Below are positions 36,187 through 42,581 of a stretch of DNA of 64,000 bases, one piece after another. The stretch spans positions 1 through 64,000 of the forward strand of contig JBBQWT010000017.1 of NCBI GenBank assembly GCA_038210375.1. The letters run 5' to 3'. The position numbers and the translations under genes were made by a program. The DNA comes from JBBQWT01 sp038210375 (GTDB taxonomy: Bacteria > Acidobacteriota > Terriglobia > Terriglobales > Acidobacteriaceae). How positions within the stretch are numbered: position 1 is the stretch's first letter; each line of letters starts with the position of its first letter. The notes under the pieces are model-generated. The model saw only the letters and a list, made by a program, of their open reading frames with translations, ran no database searches and was not told the DNA's origin.

Positions 36187-36243
36187 AGTGTATTACAGTA
36201 ATCGAGATGAGTCAAGTAGTATTTCTGTGTTACAGTATTGGAG
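36187..36243. promoter_or_regulatory. Transposase promoter with candidate repressor operators
   Basis: On the reverse strand TTGACT (36210-36215), a 17-base spacer and TACACT (36187-36192) form a good sigma70 promoter for the transposase. Two related 19-bp sites lie 37 bp apart: 36188-36206 and 36225-36243, 15 of 19 positions alike, both containing TTACAGTA. The first holds a perfect palindrome ATTAC-A-GTAAT between the -35 and -10 boxes. The second sits near the likely start point for the forward-strand gene, whose possible boxes are TTACAG (36193) and TAGTAT (36217). Repression by the ribbon-helix-helix protein is inferred. Confidence 0.65.
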
Positions 36244-36266
36244 TCAGGGTCTAGGAGGTCAATCGC

Positions 36267-37097
36267 TTGGCGAATAAACCACACGCTTCCAAACACCGCG
36301 ACCAGGGCGGCACCCGTAAAACCCAAGGCGAGCCAGCGCCTTTGCTCTTGCAGACTGAAGACAAATCCGAAGTAGCAAAAAACAGAAATGATAAGGCTGC
36401 AGAATCCACTAAATCCGCAAAACCAACCCCACCCGCGAGACTTAAGGAAATAGGGGGTTGGTTTAAGAGAAAGGCTGGAGAGGCTCACCTTGCTGATTGG
36501 GCTATGGTGGTGTTCACTCTCATCATAGCTTTCGCTACCATTACCTACACGATATACGCTAGAAGACAGTGGAAAGTTATGTCTGGGGAGCTCACTGAAA
36601 TTCACAACAGTGGAATCGACACCCATAAGCTGTCCGAGGCAACGCTCGCCGCCTCCCGCGCCTGGATACTTGTCCAAGGCACCGGATTTGGAATGACGAA
36701 AGACAAGAACTTCCCACAAGGACAGGTCATTTTGACTGACTCTGGCAATTCTCCGGCGGTCGGGCTCGATGGATGGAGTTGTGTGGAGGTTCGCGCTTAC
36801 GAGCCTCCGCTGCAAGATGGAAGGCTTCAAAAATCCCCTACCGCAGTTTGTCTTCCGATCTTTGGAGGTACGCTCGGAAGGGGCGTCCCCATCACAATTA
36901 ACGCTTTCGTTCCTTCCAAGGTCCCCGCAAATTTCTCTTTGGACACCAATGGCAATGGTCCCCATTTCTACTATTGGGGCACAGTTACCTATGAAATTTA
37001 TCCCAGCGATGGGAGGCGGCACTCCACTAGTTTTTGCCTCAAGAACGGCGGAAACCAGTTCAGTCCGTGCAGCGAGGGCGGGTACCAAGCAGACTAG
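36267..37097 (+). CDS. Membrane protein of unknown function (IS passenger)
   Basis: 276 residues from a TTG start preceded by AGGAGG eight bases away. A long charged Lys/Glu/Pro-rich N-terminus (about 1-75) precedes one membrane span (about 77-98, MVVFTLIIAFATITYTIYAR), then an extracytoplasmic or cytosolic beta-rich domain with ASRAWILVQGTG and YWGTVTYEIYPSDGRRH. Similar single-span proteins are common in bacteria, but I know no function. It is divergent from the transposase and ends 27 bp before the element's end, so it is cargo. Confidence 0.82.
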   Translation: MANKPHASKHRDQGGTRKTQGEPAPLLLQTEDKSEVAKNRNDKAAESTKSAKPTPPARLKEIGGWFKRKAGEAHLADWAMVVFTLIIAFATITYTIYARRQWKVMSGELTEIHNSGIDTHKLSEATLAASRAWILVQGTGFGMTKDKNFPQGQVILTDSGNSPAVGLDGWSCVEVRAYEPPLQDGRLQKSPTAVCLPIFGGTLGRGVPITINAFVPSKVPANFSLDTNGNGPHFYYWGTVTYEIYPSDGRRHSTSFCLKNGGNQFSPCSEGGYQAD

Positions 37098-37130
37098 CAC
37101 TAGGAAGCAAATTAGGACACTACCGCCTTT

Positions 37131-37165
37131 CCCGCAAGTTTGCCTTGTTTGCGGGCTTCTTTTAA
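37131..37165 (+). terminator. Probable terminator of the sigma/anti-sigma operon, now separated by the IS
   Basis: CCCGCAA (37131-37137) pairs with TTGCGGG (37149-37155), followed by CTTCTTTT. Its first two bases are in the duplicated target site. Without the IS it would lie about 20 bp past the anti-sigma stop. Confidence 0.7.
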
Positions 37166-37174
37166 ACTGGGATA

Positions 37175-38725
37175 TTGAATCTTTTCTCCTCTGAACGAAG
37201 GTCAGGTGGTTGCCGCGGGCGGTTTACGGTAACTTTCCTCCTGTTTTTGTGCCTCCCCCTGGGATTTCCGGCGCTTCCGGCCGCCGCGCAGTCCACTCCC
37301 AAAGCTTCTTTGGAAACCAGTGAAACCCTGTTCAGCGTTCTCACTGCGATGAATTCGTGCGGTTACGACCAGGACCTCGCGGCCTCAGAACCCGTTCGCA
37401 CCCAGGTTCGCAATGAAGTTCTGGCGGCGCTGCGATCGTCCGAGGCGGCCCGCCTGGCGCAGACCCAGATGTGCGGTTTCTATCGCGATCACCAGCAGCC
37501 CGACGCTACCCGCGATCTTTCCCAGTACATTTCGCTTGCCCTCTACCTGGGCGCGCCGCCAGCCTTCGATTTTTCCATCAGGGAAGCGGACTTGCCGCCC
37601 GACGCCAGCCGTCTGATTGGGTTCGTCCCACTTTTGCAGCATTTCTACGACTCAGCCAAGCTTCACGACATCTGGATGAAGCACAAGCCGCAGTATGACG
37701 GCTACCTGCAGGCATTGCATCCGGTGGTAGCGGACATGATTCTCAAGACCGACTACTACTTGAAACTGCCGATCAGCGGCTACCTTGGCAGGCGGCTGGC
37801 GATTTATGCCGAGCCCATGGCGGCGCCGGGCCAAAGCAACGCGCGCAACTTCGGTTCCGACTACTACCTGGTGCGTTCGCCCGGCAGCGCGGGCCTCAAA
37901 ATCGACGCCCTGCGTCACACCTACCTGCACTTTGTACTCGAGCCTCTGGCCTACAAGCACTACAACACCATCAAACTTCTGGAGCCGATTCTTTACGAAG
38001 TTCGCTCCGCGCCGATGGACAACGAATACAAAAATGACGCGGCCCTGATGGTCACCGAATCCCTCATTCGCGCAATCGAAGCGCGTACCCTGCCCGGCAG
38101 CCGTACCGATGAATCCGCCGCTCTCGATTCGGTGAACACTTCCATGAAGCAGGGATTCGTGCTGACCGATTACTTCTATCGCAGCCTGCGCGACTTTGAA
38201 AAAAGCCCGGCGGGGATCGAGGTTGTGTATGGGGATTGGATCCACGCCATTGACGTGGGCGCGGCGCGAAAGCGGGCGTCGCAAATTGAGTTCAGCAAGC
38301 AGATGCAACCCGAGGTTTTGCGCGCGGTAGTGAAGCGCCGGGCCGATGTGCTCGACCTGGCGGAAGATCGGCTATCCACCGGGGACACCGCCGCCGCCCA
38401 ACGCATGGCCCAGCAAGTGCTCGATGACCATTCCGAAGACCCCGCGCGCGCGCTGTTCATCATGGCGCGGGCGGCCACGCGCAATCGCGACATGAAAAAC
38501 GCGCAGTCTTATTTCGAGCGCACGCTGCAAGTGGGGCGCGAGCCCCGCATTCTGGCGTGGACCCATATTTACCTGGGCAGGATATTCGACCTGCAGCAGA
38601 ACCGCGAAAGCGCCCTCGCGCATTACCGCGCGGCGCTGGAGGCCGGCGACCCCACCCCCGACACCACCACCGCGGCGCAACGGGGATTGCAACTACCCTA
38701 TGCGCCCCCGGCGGGAAACCAGTGA
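37175..38725 (+). CDS. Exported TPR-like protein of unknown function
   Basis: 516 residues from a TTG start; a signal peptide at about 12-39 (FTVTFLLFLCLPLGFPALPA, ending AAAQ) indicates export. The middle (about 45-350) is helical with no family I recognise. The C-terminus (about 395-505) has tetratricopeptide-like repeats (DRLSTGDTAAAQRMAQQVL, RDMKNAQSYFERTLQVGRE, DLQQNRESALAHYRAAL). Its start lies 42 bp past the right target duplication of the IS1-type element. Followed by a similar but smaller exported repeat protein. Confidence 0.82.
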   Translation: MNLFSSERRSGGCRGRFTVTFLLFLCLPLGFPALPAAAQSTPKASLETSETLFSVLTAMNSCGYDQDLAASEPVRTQVRNEVLAALRSSEAARLAQTQMCGFYRDHQQPDATRDLSQYISLALYLGAPPAFDFSIREADLPPDASRLIGFVPLLQHFYDSAKLHDIWMKHKPQYDGYLQALHPVVADMILKTDYYLKLPISGYLGRRLAIYAEPMAAPGQSNARNFGSDYYLVRSPGSAGLKIDALRHTYLHFVLEPLAYKHYNTIKLLEPILYEVRSAPMDNEYKNDAALMVTESLIRAIEARTLPGSRTDESAALDSVNTSMKQGFVLTDYFYRSLRDFEKSPAGIEVVYGDWIHAIDVGAARKRASQIEFSKQMQPEVLRAVVKRRADVLDLAEDRLSTGDTAAAQRMAQQVLDDHSEDPARALFIMARAATRNRDMKNAQSYFERTLQVGREPRILAWTHIYLGRIFDLQQNRESALAHYRAALEAGDPTPDTTTAAQRGLQLPYAPPAGNQ

Positions 38726-38792
38726 ACCAATAGCGGACGGAATTTCTGCAATTATTAGAAATTGACTTCAACTACCAAGGAGCGACACTTTA

Positions 38793-39653
38793 ATGAAACG
38801 CATTCTTACCATCATGATGGCAAGCGCAGTACTGGCCGCGACCGCCGCGGCCCAGACCCCGGCCAAGGCAGCAACCCCGCCGGCCGCAACTCCCACGCCG
38901 GCTACGGCCCCGGTCTCCACGGCTAAAAAACTTCCCCAGGCCAAAACCAAGGAAGAATACGACGCTTACCTGGCCGCCGCCGCCAAGCCCACCCCCGCTG
39001 AAGCGGAAACGGCTGCCGCTGATTTCGCCGCCAAGTACCCTGCCAGTGAATTGCGCGTTTCCCTGCTGGCCAACGTGATGCTGCAGTACCAGCGCGCAAA
39101 CAACGCCGACAAGGCCCTGGAATCCGCCCGCAAAGTGCTCCAGGTAGAAGGCGATAACACCATGGCGCTGGTAATGGCGGCCACCCTGATCGCGGAAAAG
39201 ACCCGCGAGACCGATCTCGACCGCGACCAGCGTTACACCGAAGCCATGACCGATGCGCAGAAGGCCGTGGACACGATTGACACTGGACTGCTTCTGCCCC
39301 CGGCCTTTACCGCCCAGCAGATTGCGGACGCCAAAGCCAAACTTACTTCCATGGCCCAGGAATCAATGGGAATGGTGGAACTGAACCGCAAGAATGACGC
39401 CGCCGCTGAAACCCACTTCATGTCGGCTTTGAAGGCCGCGGGGCCCCAGGGTGATGCGACTTTGTACTACCGTCTAGCGCTGACCCAGGACCGCGAGAAG
39501 AAGTACGCGGAAGCTTTGCAATCGGCCAACATGGCGGTCAAGAACGCGGCGGGCGACGCCTCGGTGGAATCGCTTGCCAAGCAGGAGCAGGACCGCCTGA
39601 TGAAGCTCAGCAAGGTCGCCCCCGCGACCCCAGCTCCGGTGGTCAAACACTGA
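38793..39653 (+). CDS. Exported repeat protein, TPR-like
   Basis: 286 residues. Signal peptide about 1-21 (ILTIMMASAVLAATAAAQ), then an Ala/Pro/Thr-rich segment (22-50) and helical repeats (about 60-275) of TPR type (QYQRANNADKALESARKVLQ, LTQDREKKYAEALQSANMAV). AAGGAG lies nine bases upstream of the ATG. No catalytic motif. It probably acts as a periplasmic scaffold; partner unknown. Confidence 0.85.
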   Translation: MKRILTIMMASAVLAATAAAQTPAKAATPPAATPTPATAPVSTAKKLPQAKTKEEYDAYLAAAAKPTPAEAETAAADFAAKYPASELRVSLLANVMLQYQRANNADKALESARKVLQVEGDNTMALVMAATLIAEKTRETDLDRDQRYTEAMTDAQKAVDTIDTGLLLPPAFTAQQIADAKAKLTSMAQESMGMVELNRKNDAAAETHFMSALKAAGPQGDATLYYRLALTQDREKKYAEALQSANMAVKNAAGDASVESLAKQEQDRLMKLSKVAPATPAPVVKH

Positions 39654-39683
39654 ACATCGCATTTGAACCGGCATAAGGTCCGC

Positions 39684-39704
39684 GGCCGCGATCAAGCCGC
39701 GGCC
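39684..39704 (+). other. GC-rich hairpin after the exported repeat protein gene
   Basis: GGCCGCG and CGCGGCC flank a seven-base loop 30 bp past the stop. There is no T-run directly after it, so intrinsic termination is only possible. Confidence 0.4.
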
Positions 39705-39864
39705 CTGCCCGCATCTAGCAGTCTAAAACGACCTCAACAGATTTTTTGCACCGCCGCGTTTGCACATGCGCTTATTTTGATTACAGTCCGGGAGACCGGC
39801 AGGCAAAGGATTCGGCTTAAGACTGCATCCAAAAACACGTGGGAGTGTTCCCTGGGACCGCTGC

Positions 39865-40650
39865 ATGCAAAAGCTATCCATCGCCGAGCTCGAAGAGAAA
39901 CTGCAATATAAATTTCGGCGGGTGGAGTTGCTGCAACAGGCGCTGACCCATAGTTCGCACGCCAATGAAGCCGCCGGCCCTTCCCCGGACAACGAGAATC
40001 TTGAATTTCTGGGCGACTCAGTGCTCGGCTTCGTCACCAGTTGCTCGCTGTTCCAGCGCTTCCCCACCTACAGCGAAGGCCAGCTTTCGAAGACCCGCGC
40101 TCACCTGGTCAGCGCCCGGCACCTGCTCGAAGTGGCGCGCCGTATCAAACTGGCGGACCACCTGATCGTGGGGCGCAGCGAGGAAATCAGCGGTGGCCGG
40201 CACCGCGCGGGCTTACTCGGCGATGCTCTGGAAGCGGTGGTGGCCGCCATTTACCTCGATGGCGGACTCGAAGAGGCTTCGCGCTTTGTCATGCAAAACA
40301 TTGTCGAGCCTGAGCTCGAACGGATCGGCAACCGTCCTGAAGGCGACGTCATCCTGCATGATTTCAAGTCTGCCCTGCAGGAAACCATGCAGGCCAGTGG
40401 ACGTCCGCAGCCCTCGTATCTCGTGGTGCGCGAGAAAGGCCCCGACCATCGCAAAACCTTCGTCGTGGAAGTGAGGGTGTATTCTCCGGAAAATCTGCGG
40501 CGGCCTGAATATGTTGGCCGCGCCGAAGGCCCGACCAAGAAAAGCGCCGAGCAGCGCGCCGCGCAGTCGGCTTGTGAACATCTCGAAGCGCAAAACATTG
40601 CATCGCGGCGGGCTGAGATCACCGAAAACGCTGGGGCGCTGACTTCATGA
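39865..40650 (+). CDS. rnc: Ribonuclease III
   Basis: Cleaves double-stranded RNA, including rRNA precursors. 261 residues. The nuclease domain (about 5-150) has the signature NENLEFLGDSVLGF and a second acidic site GDALEAVVAAIYLDGG. The double-stranded RNA-binding domain (about 165-235) ends with KKSAEQRAAQSACEHL. The C-terminal tail (about 240-261) is short and unconserved. Its stop overlaps the start of the signal peptidase gene (ATGA), a common rnc-lepB-type coupling. Confidence 0.97.
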   Translation: MQKLSIAELEEKLQYKFRRVELLQQALTHSSHANEAAGPSPDNENLEFLGDSVLGFVTSCSLFQRFPTYSEGQLSKTRAHLVSARHLLEVARRIKLADHLIVGRSEEISGGRHRAGLLGDALEAVVAAIYLDGGLEEASRFVMQNIVEPELERIGNRPEGDVILHDFKSALQETMQASGRPQPSYLVVREKGPDHRKTFVVEVRVYSPENLRRPEYVGRAEGPTKKSAEQRAAQSACEHLEAQNIASRRAEITENAGALTS

Positions 40651-41696
40651 AGTCAACCCGCCATATCAGGATTGATGTCCGCATTGATGAGGTCGCCGAC
40701 GAGGGCGCATATCCTCCGGAGCACGCCGCCGAGCGGACCATCATTGATGAGGCCCCTCAGGCCGGCGCGCCACTGCCGGTCGACGAGCGGCGCCATCCCG
40801 GCACGGGCCCGATGTCGCCCGACGAGAAGCGCGACCGCCGGCAGGCGAATCTCAATCCCAAAGAGTTGCGTAAGCGCGGCTGGCCCGATGACCGCACCTA
40901 CGGCAGCCGGATCATTGCCGGCGAGCGCCCGGTTCGTCCTGAAGAACGCATCAACAAGTCCGGCTTTCTGTCACTTCTGCAATCGCTGGCGGTAACGGTG
41001 GTGATGGCCGTGTTCGCGGTCACGTTCCTGGTGCAGGCCTTCCAGGTGCCCTCGTCATCGATGGAAACCACTCTGCTTGCCGGGGATCACTTGCTGGTAG
41101 ATAAACTGCGGTTCGGATCGGATGGCGGTTGGGGCCGGTGGCTGCCCTACGAACCGGTCAAACGCGGCGACATTGTGGTATTCAAATGGCCGGTCAGCCC
41201 GGCGCAATATTTCGTGAAACGCGTGGTCGGCATTCCGGGAGACCGCATTCGCGTGGTCAATAAACGCCTGCTGGTCAACGACGTTCCTCCCCGCGAAAAA
41301 TTCGTGGTCCACCAACGCCCCTATCCCGACCCATTCGCCGACAATTTTCCCGGCGAGACCACGGGAAGGTGGGCGCAGGACATGGACCACCACTGGGCCC
41401 ATGACATGCGGCTGCACGTCCACGATGGAGAATTGATCGTGCCCGCCGACCAATATTTCGTGCTCGGCGATAATCGCGATAATAGCCTTGACAGCCGGTA
41501 TTGGGGCTTTGTGCCCCGGGAAAACATCATCGGACGCCCGCTTACCATCTACTGGTCAGCCAGCGTCGCCGACCCGTTCCTGGAACACTGGCGCAATCGC
41601 GACGCTCCCAATGATAAGATTTCCCAATGGAAAAATTCCGTGGAAAGCTTCTTCCAAAACGCTCGCTGGGAGCGATCTTTTCGGCCGGTGCGCTAG
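40647..41696 (+). CDS. lepB: Signal peptidase I (first copy)
   Basis: Removes signal peptides from exported proteins at the outer face of the inner membrane. 349 residues; the first about 110 are a charged cytoplasmic extension unusual for the family. One membrane span (about 113-134) is followed by the catalytic Ser in QVPSSSMETTL and the catalytic Lys in YFVKRVVGIPGDRI. The conserved GDNRDNSLDSRYWGFV box is intact. Coupled to rnc upstream; a second signal peptidase gene follows 29 bp later. Confidence 0.95.
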   Translation: MKSTRHIRIDVRIDEVADEGAYPPEHAAERTIIDEAPQAGAPLPVDERRHPGTGPMSPDEKRDRRQANLNPKELRKRGWPDDRTYGSRIIAGERPVRPEERINKSGFLSLLQSLAVTVVMAVFAVTFLVQAFQVPSSSMETTLLAGDHLLVDKLRFGSDGGWGRWLPYEPVKRGDIVVFKWPVSPAQYFVKRVVGIPGDRIRVVNKRLLVNDVPPREKFVVHQRPYPDPFADNFPGETTGRWAQDMDHHWAHDMRLHVHDGELIVPADQYFVLGDNRDNSLDSRYWGFVPRENIIGRPLTIYWSASVADPFLEHWRNRDAPNDKISQWKNSVESFFQNARWERSFRPVR

Positions 41697-41725
41697 CCCC
41701 CAGCCCTGGCTCGGAGAAATTCTGA

Positions 41726-42523
41726 TTGGCCAAGAGCAAAGACAAGACTGCGCCAGCCGCCACGGAAAAAGAAGAAATACCTGATGCCCCCAAAGCGGGG
41801 GAAACTCCGCTGGAGTTCCTGACCTCCATGGCGCTGGTGCTGGTAACCGGGCTGTTCATCATCACCTTCAACCTGCAGGCCTTTGAGATCCCCTCCAGCT
41901 CCATGGAAAACACGCTGCTCATCGGTGACCATGTGTTCGTGGATCGCGTGACCGTGGCCCCGCCCAGCTCCTGGGCCGGCAAGATCATGCCCTACCGCGA
42001 CATAAAAGATGACGACATCATCGTGTTCCTCTCGCCCTCGGAAGCGGGCCTGTTCGTGGTCAAACGCATCATGGGAGTGCCGGGCGATCACATCCACCTG
42101 CGGGACGGAGTGGTGTACCGCAACGGCAAGGCGCTGGACGAGCCCTATGTGGTACGCGGAGGCAGTTACGGCCCCTACCGCGACAACTTCCCCTCCATTC
42201 CTCCATCCGAATACAACCAGGTCACCCCCGAATGGACGAACGAACTCCCTAAAAATCTCCAGGGTGGCGACGTGGTGGTGCCTCCCGGAAATTACTTTGC
42301 CATGGGCGACAATCGCGACGTCAGCTATGACAGCCGTTTCTGGGGCTTCATTCCCCGCGCCAACATCATCGGACGCCCCATCTTCGTTTACTGGTCATTT
42401 AATACCCCCGCGCACCAGTATGAAAAAAAACTGATGAGCGAGCGCATCGGTTTCCTCTTCCACGTGGTCCTGCATTTTTTCGACGAGACCCGGTGGAAGC
42501 GCACATTCCATTTCGTTCGCTGA
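41726..42523 (+). CDS. Signal peptidase I (second copy)
   Basis: 265 residues from a TTG start with GGAG upstream. Same architecture as its neighbour but with a shorter N-terminus: one membrane span (about 35-55), Ser in EIPSSSMENTL, Lys in FVVKRIMGVPGDHI, and GDNRDVSYDSRFWGFI. Both catalytic residues are present, so both copies should be active. The two share clear similarity over the catalytic domain, indicating a tandem duplication followed by divergence. Confidence 0.94.
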   Translation: MAKSKDKTAPAATEKEEIPDAPKAGETPLEFLTSMALVLVTGLFIITFNLQAFEIPSSSMENTLLIGDHVFVDRVTVAPPSSWAGKIMPYRDIKDDDIIVFLSPSEAGLFVVKRIMGVPGDHIHLRDGVVYRNGKALDEPYVVRGGSYGPYRDNFPSIPPSEYNQVTPEWTNELPKNLQGGDVVVPPGNYFAMGDNRDVSYDSRFWGFIPRANIIGRPIFVYWSFNTPAHQYEKKLMSERIGFLFHVVLHFFDETRWKRTFHFVR

Positions 42524-42581
42524 TGTTCGGGATACGTTCCAATAATCTTCCGCTACTAATGTAGGCGCGTTTCCGACTTTC

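Larger units (their letters stand above)
34855..37124. mobile_element. IS1-type insertion sequence with three passenger genes
   Basis: 2270 bp. The ends are inverted repeats with 13 identical bases, GGTAGTGTCCTAA, extending to about 17 with one mismatch. An exact 8-bp duplication GCCTTTCC flanks it (34847-34854 and 37125-37132), consistent with IS1-family insertion. It contains, on the reverse strand, a transposase, a 103-residue protein and a ribbon-helix-helix protein with overlapping frames, and on the forward strand a membrane protein. Typical IS1 elements are under 1 kb, so about two-thirds of this one is cargo. It inserted between the anti-sigma gene and a hairpin terminator. Confidence 0.95.

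Noticed and set aside
36180..37100. N-terminal 300-residue extension of the IS1-type transposase
   Set aside because: It is antisense to a well-supported membrane-protein gene with its own ribosome-binding site, has no recognisable domain, and the transposase has a good promoter and ATG at 36179.
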